From NCBI RefSeq assembly GCF_900142695.1, contig NZ_FRBU01000004.1, forward strand, positions 1 to 64,000: a stretch of 64,000 nt of DNA, read 5' to 3'. The translations under genes and the position numbers were made by a program. The DNA is from Flavobacterium xanthum (GTDB taxonomy: Bacteria; Bacteroidota; Bacteroidia; Flavobacteriales; Flavobacteriaceae). Each line of letters begins with the position of its first letter. Within the stretch, counting starts at the first letter, position 1. A model generated the notes under the pieces. That model saw only the letters and a program-made list of their open reading frames with translations, was not told where the DNA came from and did not search any database. Below, one piece after another: positions 40,695 to 51,271 of the stretch.

Positions 40695-43478
40695 TTATAA
40701 TTTATCTATCAAATAGTGTCCAGTAACTGAAGCTTTTATTTTTGCTACCTGCTCTGGAGTTCCCACTGCTAATAGTTTGCCACCATTTTCTCCACCCTCA
40801 GGTCCTAAATCAATAATCCAATCCGCACATTTTATTAGATCCAGATTGTGTTCTATTACAATTATCGAATGCCCTTTTTCGATTAGGGCATCAAAGGAAG
40901 TTAATAGTTTTTTGATATCGTGAAAATGCAATCCTGTTGTAGGTTCGTCAAAAACGAAAAGTGCTTTGTCCTTTGTAGCTCCTTTTACTAAGAAGGAGGC
41001 TAATTTGATTCGTTGCGCCTCGCCACCTGAAAGTGTAGAGGACGATTGTCCTAATTGTACATATCCTAATCCAACATCTTGTAGCGGTTGTAATTTTTGA
41101 ATGATTTTAGCCTGTTTATTTGCTGTAAAGAAAGCAATAGCATCGTCAACAGTCATAGTGAGAATATCATGGATATTTTTGCCTTCAACGGCTACTTCTA
41201 GAACTTCTTTCTTAAATCTTTTTCCATTGCAGGTTTCGCAAGGCAATTGCACATCGGCCATGAAGACCATTTCCACATTAATGGAACCTTCTCCTTTGCA
41301 GGTTTCACATCTTCCACCATCAACATTAAAAGAAAAATGTTTGGCCTGATATCCTCTTATTTTTGATAATTTTTCTTTTGCGTATAATTCTCTAATGTCA
41401 TCATACGCTTTAATATAAGTAACAGGATTAGAACGAGAACTTCGGCCTATCGGATTCTGATCGACATATTCAATGTGTTTTATTTGTGAAAATGATCCAG
41501 ACATTTCACTGAATTGTCCCGCTTTTTCACCCACATTTTCCAGTTTTTTCTGCATCGCTGGGAATAATATTTTCTTGACAAGCGTGCTTTTTCCGCTTCC
41601 TGAAACTCCTGTGATCACAGTCAAAACATCCAATGGAAAGGTGACATCTATATTTTGAAGATTATTTTCTCTGGCGCCTTTTATTTCGATATAATTCTTA
41701 AATGGTCTTCGTTTTTTAGGAACTGAAATCTCTAAATCTCCGTTCAAATATTTAGCAGTAAGCGATGTCGATTTAAGAATTTCATCAAATGTTCCTTGTG
41801 CTACTAAATGACCGCCTAATGTACCCGCTTCGGGACCAATATCGATGATCATATCCGCTGCCTTCATAATATCCTCATCATGTTCCACAACAATAACTGT
41901 GTTCCCTAAATCTCGAAGTGAAAGCAATACTTTTATTAAACGTTCCGTGTCTTTTGGGTGTAACCCAATACTCGGTTCATCCAAAATATACATCGATCCC
42001 ACTAAGCTGCTCCCTAACGAAGTCGCTAAGTTTATGCGTTGCGATTCTCCACCAGAAAGGGTTGATGAATTTCTGTTTAACGTAAGATAATCCAAACCAA
42101 CTTCAGTTAAAAATGCCAGTCGATTGTTTATTTCAAGTAATAAACGTTTGGCGATTTGCTTTTCATAAACATCTAACTCAATGCTATTAAAGAAACGAAC
42201 TAAATGTTTAATTGGTAAATCAACTAAATCAGAGACTGTCTTAGAATTAATTTTCACATAAGAGGCCTCGATTCGCAAGCGTTTTCCTTTGCAGGAATAA
42301 CATTTGGTTTTCCCGCGATAGCGAGAAAGCATTACCCGATTTTGTATTTTATAATTCTTTTCTTCTAATTCTTTGAAAAAAGTATTCAGACCTTGAAAAT
42401 ATTCATTTCCGTTCCAAATCAATTCTTTTTGCTCTTCGGATAATTGAAAGAACGGTTTGTGAATGGGAAAATCAAACTTGTAAGCGTTATTTACCAATTC
42501 ATCTCGAAACCAACTCATACTATCACCACGCCAAGGGAAAATAGCGTTTTCATAAATAGATAAAGTAGTATTGGGGACCACTAATTCGGCATCAATTCCT
42601 ATAATATTTCCATACCCTTCGCAAACGGGACACGCTCCATAAGGATTATTGAAACTGAACAAATGAACGTTTGGTTCCAAGAATGTAATACCGTCTAATT
42701 CAAAATTATTAGAATAAGAAAACTTTTTATCGGAGTTTAATTCTTGTAAATGGCAAATTCCTTTTCCTTCAAAAAAAGCGGTTTGCACTGCATCGGCTAA
42801 TCGATTGTAGAACTCTTCTTCCTCTTTAACTACAATTCGATCGATAATTAGAAAAATATTTTTTTTGCTGAGTGAATCTGGTAAATCATCCAAACGAACC
42901 ATTTCATTATTTACTAATATTCGAGCAAAACCTTGTTGCAATAGCACTTTTAATTTGTCTTCCAGTTTTCTTCCTTCTTCCAAATGAATGGGAGCGAGGA
43001 GAAGCCATTTACTTTCTAAATCAAAAGTTTTTACATCAGTGACCACGTCAGTTACTGTATTTTTTTTGACTTCTCGTCCAGAAACTGGGGAATAGGTTCG
43101 TCCTATTCTAGCAAACAATAATTTTATATAATCGTAGATTTCTGTTGAAGTTCCTACAGTCGATCTGGCATTAGTCGTGTTAACCTTTTGTTCGATAGCA
43201 ATTGCGGGGGCGATTCCCTTAATGTATTCTACTTTTGGTTTGTCTAATCTTCCAAGAAATTGTCGGGCGTAAGACGATAAACTTTCTACATAGCGCCTTT
43301 GTCCTTCGGCATACAGTGTGTCAAATGCCAAACTTGATTTTCCAGAACCTGAAAGTCCGGTAATAACCACTAATTTATTTCGGGGAATGGCGACATCTAC
43401 ATTCTTTAGGTTATGTACTTGCGCACCTTTTATGATGATATTTTTCTTTGGATCTAATTTTGAAAGGTCAACTTGCAT
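40695..43478 (-). CDS. uvrA: Excinuclease ABC subunit A
   Basis: UvrA is the damage-recognition ATPase of nucleotide excision repair, acting as a dimer with UvrB. The 927 residues show two ABC modules: Walker [24 protein letters not shown] near residue 35 (given in part), zinc module CPVCEGYGN and [13 protein letters not shown], signature [27 protein letters not shown], then the second Walker [12 protein letters not shown], the second zinc module [14 protein letters not shown] with [15 protein letters not shown], signature [13 protein letters not shown] and [13 protein letters not shown]. All motifs are intact. The ATG at 43478 ([10 protein letters not shown]) is preferred to one 21 codons earlier, because the promoter element TACTTTTG at 43496-43503 overlaps the longer start. 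The gene is not beside uvrB here. Confidence 0.96.
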   Translation of the reverse strand: MQVDLSKLDPKKNIIIKGAQVHNLKNVDVAIPRNKLVVITGLSGSGKSSLAFDTLYAEGQRRYVESLSSYARQFLGRLDKPKVEYIKGIAPAIAIEQKVNTTNARSTVGTSTEIYDYIKLLFARIGRTYSPVSGREVKKNTVTDVVTDVKTFDLESKWLLLAPIHLEEGRKLEDKLKVLLQQGFARILVNNEMVRLDDLPDSLSKKNIFLIIDRIVVKEEEEFYNRLADAVQTAFFEGKGICHLQELNSDKKFSYSNNFELDGITFLEPNVHLFSFNNPYGACPVCEGYGNIIGIDAELVVPNTTLSIYENAIFPWRGDSMSWFRDELVNNAYKFDFPIHKPFFQLSEEQKELIWNGNEYFQGLNTFFKELEEKNYKIQNRVMLSRYRGKTKCYSCKGKRLRIEASYVKINSKTVSDLVDLPIKHLVRFFNSIELDVYEKQIAKRLLLEINNRLAFLTEVGLDYLTLNRNSSTLSGGESQRINLATSLGSSLVGSMYILDEPSIGLHPKDTERLIKVLLSLRDLGNTVIVVEHDEDIMKAADMIIDIGPEAGTLGGHLVAQGTFDEILKSTSLTAKYLNGDLEISVPKKRRPFKNYIEIKGARENNLQNIDVTFPLDVLTVITGVSGSGKSTLVKKILFPAMQKKLENVGEKAGQFSEMSGSFSQIKHIEYVDQNPIGRSSRSNPVTYIKAYDDIRELYAKEKLSKIRGYQAKHFSFNVDGGRCETCKGEGSINVEMVFMADVQLPCETCNGKRFKKEVLEVAVEGKNIHDILTMTVDDAIAFFTANKQAKIIQKLQPLQDVGLGYVQLGQSSSTLSGGEAQRIKLASFLVKGATKDKALFVFDEPTTGLHFHDIKKLLTSFDALIEKGHSIIVIEHNLDLIKCADWIIDLGPEGGENGGKLLAVGTPEQVAKIKASVTGHYLIDKL

Positions 43479-43495
43479 AAAAATGATAATTTTTA

Positions 43496-43503
43496 CAAAA
43501 GTA
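43496..43503 (-). promoter_or_regulatory. Promoter -7 element for uvrA
   Basis: The minus strand reads TACTTTTG, an exact TAnnTTTG match, 18-25 nt before the preferred ATG. Confidence 0.55.
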
Positions 43504-43665
43504 ATCAATTTTGAACGGACTAAAAGAATTGAACAACTCACAAATATTGATTAAAAGAGCGGTAGAAATATACTTTTTCCTTGTAGTATAGTTTTTATTT
43601 TTTCTATCCAATAAATAAATACTATTTTTAAGATTATTTTTGGAATAATTAACATCGATATACCA

Positions 43666-46467
43666 TTGAAAACAAAACTATACATTTTTATTTTTTTACT
43701 GTCTTTTACTGCTTTTTCTCAAGAATTGCCACCAATTGTCAAATATTCCTCTTCTGTATATGGAGCTGGAAACCAAAATTGGATGATTTCTCAAGGTCAA
43801 AACCATTATGTTTTCTTTGCTAATAATGAGGGACTGCTAGAGTTTAATGGTGCTGCATGGGAGTTATATCCATCGCCAAACGAAACTATTATTCGTTCGG
43901 TAAAAGTGATTGGAAACAAGGTTTTCACGGGTTGTTACATGGAATTTGGTTTCTGGACGCGACAGGCAAATGGCAAGCTTAAATACGTTTCACTGAGCAA
44001 AACAATAAAAAGTAAAATTCTTGATGATGAACAATTTTGGAACATCTTAAATTATGATCAATGGGTGATTTTTCAATCCTTGAATCGGATTTATATTTAT
44101 GATTCTAAAACAGGAGGGTTTCAAATTATTGCTCCTAAAAATAATATAACCAAATCGTTTCGAACAAAAAATGCGCTCTTTTTTCAAACGATTAATGAAG
44201 GGCTTTTTGAAATTGAAAGTGGAAAAGGACGATTGGTTTCTGACAATGTAATTTTACAAACGAATAAAATCGTAAATATTTTCGCAATAGATGAAGGCCT
44301 TTTAATCCAAACCCAGAGCAACGGATTTTACAAACTCATAGGAACTGTCTTGACTAAGTTTTCTACAGAAGTTGACTCAGAGTTGGCGGCAAGCAGCGTG
44401 TACAGTAGTCAGTTACTGTCAGACGGAAGCTTTGCTTTAGGAACGGTTTCAAATGGGGTTTTTATCGTAAAAAATGATGGAAAAATCAAATACCACATCA
44501 CTCAAAATAAAGGTTTGAGTAATAATACGGTACTTTCTTTATTTGAAGATGCCGATAAAAATCTTTGGGCAGGTTTAGACAACGGAATCAATTGTATTAA
44601 TCTGCAATCTCCAATACAAAGTTTTGTTGATGATACAGGAATTTTAGGAACCGTATATACGTCCAAATTGTACAATGGCAAACTGTATGTAGGAACTAAT
44701 CAAGGTTTATTTTATAAAAATTATCAGACTAATGATGAATTCAAGTTTGTAAATGGTACAAAGGGGCAGGTTTGGTCTTTGTTTGAATACGATGGTACAC
44801 TTTTTTGTGGTCATGATTCTGGAACCTTTGTAATTGAAAATACGATTGCAAAAAACATATTTTCAGCATCAGGAACTTGGAAGTTTGAAACAGTCCCCAA
44901 TCAAAAAGGTATTTTACTTCAAGGAAATTATTACGGAATGTCAGTCCTTACTAAAATCAATAATCAGTGGAGTTTTAGAAATAAAGTAGCCGGATTTGAT
45001 TATTCCTCCAAATATTTTGAAGTCACAAATAGTTTGGAAGTTTTTGTTAGTCACGAATACAAAGGAGTTTTTAGGTTACAGTTGGATCCAAATCTATTGA
45101 AAACAAATCCTTTTAAAACTTATAAAACACCTACAAAAGGGAAAAATGCCAGTTTGACTAAATTCAATAACACCATTTATTATGCTAATAAGGAAGGGAT
45201 CTTCAAATTGAATGACAAGACAAAACAATTCAATAAAGACAAGTTGTTGAGTTCTATTTTTGAAAAGGAGGAGTACACATCGGGAAAATTAATTGTTGAT
45301 AATTCAAATAAAATATGGCTTTTCTCGAAAAATTACATTCATTATTTTTCATTAAGTAAATTAAGTAAACAGCTGAAACAAAATATAATTCCAATTCCCG
45401 CTTCATTGACTAATTCCATGTTAGGTTATGAAAATATTACCCAAATTTCGAACTCTAACTATTTGATTGGAACTACTGATGGGTATTATATTCTAAATCT
45501 TAACGATTTGAGTTTTAAAAACTACACAGTTTTAATTACTGATGTGATGACAAATAGGCAAAATGAAATTTTTAAAAATCAAACTATTTTAAATGAAGGT
45601 CGTTTTCACTACGATGAAAATAACATCACTATTAATTACACCGTTCCAGAATACAATAAATATATAAATGCTGAATTTCAGTATTTATTAGAAGGGTTTC
45701 AAGAAGATTGGAGTGCTTGGAATGCAAAAACGTCGGTAAATTTTAAGAATTTGCCATCAGGTGATTACACGTTCAAAGTACGAGCTAAATTTGCTAATGG
45801 TACTTTGAATGATGCCGTTGTTTATTCGTTCCGAGTTGAAAAGCCGTGGTATTTGGTTAATCTTGCGCTCTTTATCTATTTTATTTTCTTTCTTATAATG
45901 GCTCGACTTATTCACAAAACCTATAAAAACTACTATCAAAAACAAAAAGAAAAACTGATAGAAGAGAATAATCTATTATTAGAAATTAAGGAGCTTGAAA
46001 ACGAGCAAGAAGTAATGCGAGTTAGAAACGAGCAGCTTTCTTTAGATGTGGATACTAAAAATAGGGAGTTGGCTGTCTCTACTATGAGTTTAAATAGTAA
46101 AAATGAACTGCTAGCTTTTATTAAAGAGGACTTAAAGAAAACAACGGACGATGGGAATCGAAGTATCAAATCGGTTATTTCTACCATCAATAAGAATATT
46201 TCAGAAGGGGATAGCTGGAGTGTTTTTAAGGAAGCTTTTGACAATGCGGATAAAGATTTTTTGAAAAAAGTAAAGCTAGCTCATCCATCTTTAACTCCAA
46301 ATGATCTGCGATTGTGTGCCTACTTAAGATTAAATCTTTCATCTAAAGAAGTGGCTCCTTTGTTAAATATTTCGGTTCGAAGTGTTGAAATAAAAAGATA
46401 TCGTTTGCGTAAAAAAATGGAGTTATCGCATGAACAGGGGCTTGTTGAGTACATTTTATCTGTATAG
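43666..46467 (+). CDS. Membrane regulator: beta-propeller, Y_Y_Y domain and LuxR-like HTH
   Basis: A transcription regulator that should sense a glycan outside the inner membrane and bind DNA inside. The 933 residues run: signal peptide (LYIFIFLLSFTAFSQ), a periplasmic beta-propeller of two-component-regulator type to about residue 630 (AAWELYPSPNETIIRSV, NTVLSLFEDADKNLWAGLDNG), a Y_Y_Y domain to about 725, one transmembrane helix near 735-750, a coiled coil to about 800, and a C-terminal HTH (SSKEVAPLLNISVRSVEIKRY, RLRKKM). It has no kinase module, so it is a one-component SusR-like protein rather than a hybrid two-component system. A TTG start is used. It lies directly upstream of the SusC/SusD locus and is its likely activator. 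Confidence 0.87.
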   Translation: MKTKLYIFIFLLSFTAFSQELPPIVKYSSSVYGAGNQNWMISQGQNHYVFFANNEGLLEFNGAAWELYPSPNETIIRSVKVIGNKVFTGCYMEFGFWTRQANGKLKYVSLSKTIKSKILDDEQFWNILNYDQWVIFQSLNRIYIYDSKTGGFQIIAPKNNITKSFRTKNALFFQTINEGLFEIESGKGRLVSDNVILQTNKIVNIFAIDEGLLIQTQSNGFYKLIGTVLTKFSTEVDSELAASSVYSSQLLSDGSFALGTVSNGVFIVKNDGKIKYHITQNKGLSNNTVLSLFEDADKNLWAGLDNGINCINLQSPIQSFVDDTGILGTVYTSKLYNGKLYVGTNQGLFYKNYQTNDEFKFVNGTKGQVWSLFEYDGTLFCGHDSGTFVIENTIAKNIFSASGTWKFETVPNQKGILLQGNYYGMSVLTKINNQWSFRNKVAGFDYSSKYFEVTNSLEVFVSHEYKGVFRLQLDPNLLKTNPFKTYKTPTKGKNASLTKFNNTIYYANKEGIFKLNDKTKQFNKDKLLSSIFEKEEYTSGKLIVDNSNKIWLFSKNYIHYFSLSKLSKQLKQNIIPIPASLTNSMLGYENITQISNSNYLIGTTDGYYILNLNDLSFKNYTVLITDVMTNRQNEIFKNQTILNEGRFHYDENNITINYTVPEYNKYINAEFQYLLEGFQEDWSAWNAKTSVNFKNLPSGDYTFKVRAKFANGTLNDAVVYSFRVEKPWYLVNLALFIYFIFFLIMARLIHKTYKNYYQKQKEKLIEENNLLLEIKELENEQEVMRVRNEQLSLDVDTKNRELAVSTMSLNSKNELLAFIKEDLKKTTDDGNRSIKSVISTINKNISEGDSWSVFKEAFDNADKDFLKKVKLAHPSLTPNDLRLCAYLRLNLSSKEVAPLLNISVRSVEIKRYRLRKKMELSHEQGLVEYILSV

Positions 46468-46501
46468 TTTTCTTCAATTCTCAAAAATAAAACTATACAT
46501 T

Positions 46502-46536
46502 ACCACAACAATACCGTTATTGTTGTGGTTTTTTTG
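46502..46536 (+). terminator. Terminator after the locus regulator
   Basis: ACCACAACAATA and TATTGTTGTGGT form a perfect 12-bp stem with a 4-nt loop followed by a T7 run. It isolates the regulator message from the SusC operon that starts at 46704. Confidence 0.92.
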
Positions 46537-46703
46537 TTTTATAAGAAAAGCAAGTATCATAATTTCTTCTTAATATTCAATACTTTTTTCAGTATTGTAA
46601 ATTAAATACCAAAATTTTTGCATTGTATGTTTTTTGTTGAGGTTCTTTTTGATTTATTATTAATGGTTCCTATTAATTTTATAATTCACAAAAAACATAA
46701 ATT

Positions 46704-49700
46704 ATGAAGTCAAACTATCTACTAATCCTTTTTCTATTTCTATCCTCTTTTGGTTTTGCCCAAGGATATGATGTTGGAGGAGTTGTTAAGGAAGCAGGTT
46801 CTGGTTTACCTATACCGGGAGTAAATGTTCAAGTTAAAAATTCAACAATTGGTACATCGACAGATATGGATGGTCGTTTCTCTCTAAAAGGAGTTGCTGC
46901 TGACGCTACACTTGTCTTTACTTACATAGGATTTAAAAATAGGGAATATAAAGTTGTAGCTAGCAATAGTGCGCTTTCAATTTCGTTGGAAGAAGATTCG
47001 AAAGTATTAGATGAAGTAGTGGTGATTGGATACGGAACTCAGAAAAGAAGAGAAGTAACAGGTGCAGTTTCTGTTGTGGACAGTAAAACTTTAGAGGCTT
47101 TAAAACCTGTAAGAATTGAACAAGCTTTACAAGGAACAGTTTCTGGGGTGAACGTGACTACTACCTCAGGCGCTCCTGGAGCCGCTTTGGATATTCGTAT
47201 TAGGGGTATTGCCACCAATGGGGAGAATAGGCCCACCACTATAATTGATGGATATGTGGGAGAGTTGGGATTGTTAAATCCAAATGATGTAGAATCTATC
47301 ACAGTTTTAAAAGATGCTCAAGCAGCTATTTATGGTACTATTGGTGCTAATGGGATCATCCTTATTACCACTAAATCGGGTAAAAAAAACTCAAAAGCTA
47401 GAATCAGCTATAATTCCTATACCGGTTTTCAGGAAACGTCAAGAACATTACCGACATTGAATGCTACCGAATACGCATTATTATTAAACGAAAGCTATGC
47501 TAATGGAGGCAACCCAGTTCCTTTTCCTAATGTTTCTGGTTTAGGTAAAGGGACAAACTGGCAAAATGAGGTTTTTAGTATCAGTGTCCCTATTATCAAC
47601 CATGATATTTCCTTTTCTGGGGGATCTGATAAAATTACGTACGCCGTAAGTGGTTCTCATCTGGATCAAGAAGGGATTATTGGCGAAAGTAAATCTGGGT
47701 TTTTAAGAAATACCGCCAGAGTCTCGTTGGGAGCAGATGTTTCAGAGAAATTGAAATTGAAAACGAACGTAATCTATACTTATTTTAATAGAAAATCATT
47801 AAATGAAAATGGTTTAGGTTCTGTTTTATTTAATGCTTTAAATACGCCCTCTACATTATCACCTTATGATGCCAATGGCGATTTTACAAAAGTGCCGACA
47901 AATACTGGGTTGGGAATAGAAATTATAAATCCATTAGCCCAAATGGCTAATACTTATAATGATTATAACTTTAAAAAAGTAAATGGTAATTTTGGATTGG
48001 ATTATAAAGTTTTTAAAGATTTTACAATTTCGAGTTCTATTGGTTTTAATACTTCAAATAGTGAATCTAAATCGTTTGCCAAACAAATTTTGTATTGGAT
48101 AAATCCTTCGGATAAAGTATTTGATGTTTTGAGAAGTTCGGTTTCTCAAAGTGCTATTAATGATAATGATTATTCTTTTGATTTATTCGGAACGTATACT
48201 AAGAAAGTTGCTGAGGATCACAATATAACGGCCACAATAGGAAATACTATTTTTAAGCAGTTTGGAAACGGATTGTTTGCAACTGGATTTGATGTTCCTT
48301 ACAATTCATGGGAATTTGCAGATATAGCGTTGACAAAGGGTATTTCTGAAACAGTTCCAAACAGTTCTTACAATTATGACGAAAGAAGACTTTCTTATTT
48401 TGCAAGAGGGCAATACGATTATAAAGGAAAATACCTTTTTTCAGCAATGATTCGTCGTGATGCTTCGACTAAATTTGGTCCTGGAAACAAAGTGGGGTAT
48501 TTTCCATCGTTCACGGCAGGTTGGGTAATTTCAGATGAAGGATTTTTTGGAGAAGACAAAATAATCAACTTCATGAAGTTGAGAGGGAGTTATGGTACTT
48601 TAGGAAATGACCAAATTCCAAATAATGGGTATATTTCTCAATTGAGCGGAGAGGCAACTTATGTTTTTGATGATGTTTTAGTGAATGGTTTAGCAACGGG
48701 CCAAACTCCAAATCCAAATTTGAAATGGGAAGAGGCTAGAAAATTTGATGTTGGTTTAGATTTTAAACTACTACAAAATAAAGTGTCTATAGTTGCAGAT
48801 TATTTTATTGATACCAGAGCTGATTTATTAATCCCTTTTATTCCTGTTTCTGGAATCAACGGAACTGCAGCTCCAGGGGCAGCTTCACCAACAATCAATG
48901 CGGGAACGGTACGAAATTCAGGTTTGGAGTTCTCCATCGATTACAAAAATAAATTCTCTGATAATTTTTCGATGAGTGTTGGGTACAATGTTACTTTCCT
49001 TAAAAATGAAGTGCTAGAAGTAAATAACGGAATAGGATATATTGAAGGTGGTGCATTTGGCGTAGGTCAACTCCCTCCTTCAAGAATGGAAGTGGGCAAG
49101 CCGATAGGTTATTTTTTCGGATATCAAACGGATGGGATTTTTCAAAACCAAGCTGAAGTTGCTGCACATCCATCTCAATTAGCCCTTGGTGCAGAGGCGA
49201 GTCCTGGTGATCTTCGTTTTGTGGATGTCAACGGAGATGGAATCCTTGATCCTAATGATAGAACTAGTATTGGTGATCCAATTCCGGCAGCGACAATGGG
49301 GTTCAATTTGCAAATGAATTACAAGAACTTTGATTTTGCAGTCTATACTTTTGCCTCTGTGGGGAATGATATGGTCAGAAATTACGAAAGAAATCTTACT
49401 GATGTGAATCGCCTTAATTATGTCTTGGATCGCTGGACAGGGGAAGGAAGTACTAATTCTACTCCAAGAGTCACTACGGGTGCAACTGGAAATTCAACTT
49501 TCTCTAGTTATTTTGTTGAAGATGCCTCTTATCTAAGAATCCAAAACATGCAGTTAGGCTATTCATTAGATCCTAAATATTCTGAAAAAGCGGGAATCAC
49601 TAAAGTTAGGTTGTATGCAGGGGTAAACAATTTGTACACGTTTACAAAATACAAAGGTTTTGATCCAGGCGCATCCAATGGATCTCCAATTGGCGGTGGA

Positions 49701-49763
49701 ATTGACTATGGTTTTTATCCAATTCCAAGAACCTATTTGTTAGGTTTAAACATTAATTTTTAA
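46704..49763 (+). CDS. SusC/RagA-type TonB-dependent outer-membrane transporter
   Basis: This TonB-dependent barrel imports oligosaccharides together with its SusD lipoprotein. The 1019 residues have a signal peptide (MKSNYLLILFLFLSSFGFAQG), a carboxypeptidase-regulatory-like domain (VGGVVKEAGSGLPIPGVNV, STDMDGRFSLKG), the SusC signature VLDEVVVIGYGTQKRREVTGA near residue 105 (in part), a plug domain with GTVSGVNVTTTSGAPGAALDIRIRG and VLKDAQAAIYG, and a large 22-strand barrel ending PIPRTYLLGLNINF. It is the first gene of the polysaccharide locus after the regulator, followed by SusD after 11 bp. Barrel-lumen signature DVNGDGILDPNDRTSIGDP is present. Substrate is inferred from the neighbours. 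Confidence 0.95.
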   Translation: MKSNYLLILFLFLSSFGFAQGYDVGGVVKEAGSGLPIPGVNVQVKNSTIGTSTDMDGRFSLKGVAADATLVFTYIGFKNREYKVVASNSALSISLEEDSKVLDEVVVIGYGTQKRREVTGAVSVVDSKTLEALKPVRIEQALQGTVSGVNVTTTSGAPGAALDIRIRGIATNGENRPTTIIDGYVGELGLLNPNDVESITVLKDAQAAIYGTIGANGIILITTKSGKKNSKARISYNSYTGFQETSRTLPTLNATEYALLLNESYANGGNPVPFPNVSGLGKGTNWQNEVFSISVPIINHDISFSGGSDKITYAVSGSHLDQEGIIGESKSGFLRNTARVSLGADVSEKLKLKTNVIYTYFNRKSLNENGLGSVLFNALNTPSTLSPYDANGDFTKVPTNTGLGIEIINPLAQMANTYNDYNFKKVNGNFGLDYKVFKDFTISSSIGFNTSNSESKSFAKQILYWINPSDKVFDVLRSSVSQSAINDNDYSFDLFGTYTKKVAEDHNITATIGNTIFKQFGNGLFATGFDVPYNSWEFADIALTKGISETVPNSSYNYDERRLSYFARGQYDYKGKYLFSAMIRRDASTKFGPGNKVGYFPSFTAGWVISDEGFFGEDKIINFMKLRGSYGTLGNDQIPNNGYISQLSGEATYVFDDVLVNGLATGQTPNPNLKWEEARKFDVGLDFKLLQNKVSIVADYFIDTRADLLIPFIPVSGINGTAAPGAASPTINAGTVRNSGLEFSIDYKNKFSDNFSMSVGYNVTFLKNEVLEVNNGIGYIEGGAFGVGQLPPSRMEVGKPIGYFFGYQTDGIFQNQAEVAAHPSQLALGAEASPGDLRFVDVNGDGILDPNDRTSIGDPIPAATMGFNLQMNYKNFDFAVYTFASVGNDMVRNYERNLTDVNRLNYVLDRWTGEGSTNSTPRVTTGATGNSTFSSYFVEDASYLRIQNMQLGYSLDPKYSEKAGITKVRLYAGVNNLYTFTKYKGFDPGASNGSPIGGGIDYGFYPIPRTYLLGLNINF

Positions 49764-49774
49764 TTCGTATAAAA

Positions 49775-51253
49775 ATGAAAAAGTATCTATTTATTACCCT
49801 AATAACAACAATTGTACTCTCTACTGTAACCATTTCTTGTAGTGATGATTTTGTTGACCGACCTGTTGAATATTCGATTGATTCGGAGAATTATTTTAAC
49901 TCAAAATCCGATTATGACAATGCTTTAATTGCTTCTTATGATTTGTTGCAATCTACTTATCTTAATGCTTTATTAGGCGAAATTGCTTCAGATAATACGT
50001 TGGCTGGTGGCGAAAGTCAATCCGATACGCCCGGTTTTCAGCAAATTGACAAAATGATTCATACTCCTGTGAACAGTAATCTTAAAAATTTATGGGACTG
50101 GATGTTTGCTGGAGTTCAGAGAACGAATTACATTATGGAATTTAAAGACAAAACTGATTTTGAAGGCAAAAATCAAGTACTTGCAGAAACACGTTTTCTA
50201 AGAGCGTATTATCATTTTGAATTAGTAAAATGGTTTGGTGGAATTCCCATGAAAGGGGATGCACGATTCAATCCTGGTGACGAAAAAGTAATTCCTCGCT
50301 CTTCTATTTCAGAAGTTTATGCTTCAATTGAAGCCGATTTAATTTTTGCTTCCGAAAACTTATCTGCTACAGCGGCACAAAAAGGAAGAGCAACTAAAGG
50401 CGCTGCTTTAGCATTACTAGGGAAAGCCTATTTATATCAAAATAAATATCCACAAGCAGCAACCACTCTTGAAAGTTTAATTTCGGCATCTCCCTATTCA
50501 CTGGTTTCAGATTACAATACTATTTTTGAAAATGCAGGAGAGAATGGTCCGGAATCAGTTTTCGAAGTGCAGTATACTGATGTGGAAGGTGCCGGATTTG
50601 GATGTTTCCAATGCAGTGAAGGAAATATAGCCGTAGGTTTTAGTGGACCAAGAAATTATTCAGGTGATTTATTTACGTCTGGTTTTAGTTTTAATGTTCC
50701 AACTCAGAAAGTCGTGAACGCATTTGAAGCTGGAGACAGAAGAAAAGCGGTAGCAATTTTAGACATAGAAGCTTGGGCTACTGCAACAGGCGCTACTTTT
50801 GGAAAGGGATATGAACATACTGGTTTTTTTAACAGAAAATACATTCCAAGAAAAAGACGTTCCGAAGCCCAAGGGGATTTAAATCTAACCAATCCAAATA
50901 ATTACAGAGCGATTCGATACGCAGATGTTCTTCTGATGGCTGCGGAAGCCTACAATCGCGGTGGAATTGATGATGCAAAAGCAAGAGGGTATTTGAACCA
51001 AGTTCGAAGACGAGCTTTTGGAGACTTAAATCATGATATCTCCTCTTCTGGAGCTGCGTTGACTGACTTTATTTTGGCAGAAAGAAGAGTAGAATTAGTT
51101 GGTGAAGGCCACCGTTTCTTCGATTTAGTTCGTACAGGAAAAGCAGCACAGGAAATTACTGGATTTAAAGCCAATAAGAATGAATTATTTCCAATTCCAT
51201 TGGAAGAGATTCAATTTGCTAATGGAAATTGGGCACAAAATCCTGGATATTAA
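49775..51253 (+). CDS. SusD/RagB-type glycan-binding lipoprotein
   Basis: SusD is the lid that closes over the SusC channel and binds glycan at the surface. The 492 residues start with a lipoprotein signal peptide (lipobox ISCSDDF, Cys23) and show SusD features: YFNSKSDYDNALIASYDLLQ, LWDWMFAGVQRTNYIM, RFLRAYYHFELVKWFGGIPM, TPR-like helices with GKAYLYQNKYPQAATTLE, then IRYADVLLMAAEAYNRGG, LNQVRRRAFG and the terminal ILAERRVELVGEGHRFFDLVR. It lies between SusC and a surface lipoprotein gene with short spacing and is clearly part of the same operon. Confidence 0.94.
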   Translation: MKKYLFITLITTIVLSTVTISCSDDFVDRPVEYSIDSENYFNSKSDYDNALIASYDLLQSTYLNALLGEIASDNTLAGGESQSDTPGFQQIDKMIHTPVNSNLKNLWDWMFAGVQRTNYIMEFKDKTDFEGKNQVLAETRFLRAYYHFELVKWFGGIPMKGDARFNPGDEKVIPRSSISEVYASIEADLIFASENLSATAAQKGRATKGAALALLGKAYLYQNKYPQAATTLESLISASPYSLVSDYNTIFENAGENGPESVFEVQYTDVEGAGFGCFQCSEGNIAVGFSGPRNYSGDLFTSGFSFNVPTQKVVNAFEAGDRRKAVAILDIEAWATATGATFGKGYEHTGFFNRKYIPRKRRSEAQGDLNLTNPNNYRAIRYADVLLMAAEAYNRGGIDDAKARGYLNQVRRRAFGDLNHDISSSGAALTDFILAERRVELVGEGHRFFDLVRTGKAAQEITGFKANKNELFPIPLEEIQFANGNWAQNPGY

Positions 51254-51271
51254 AACTAATATGATTTATAT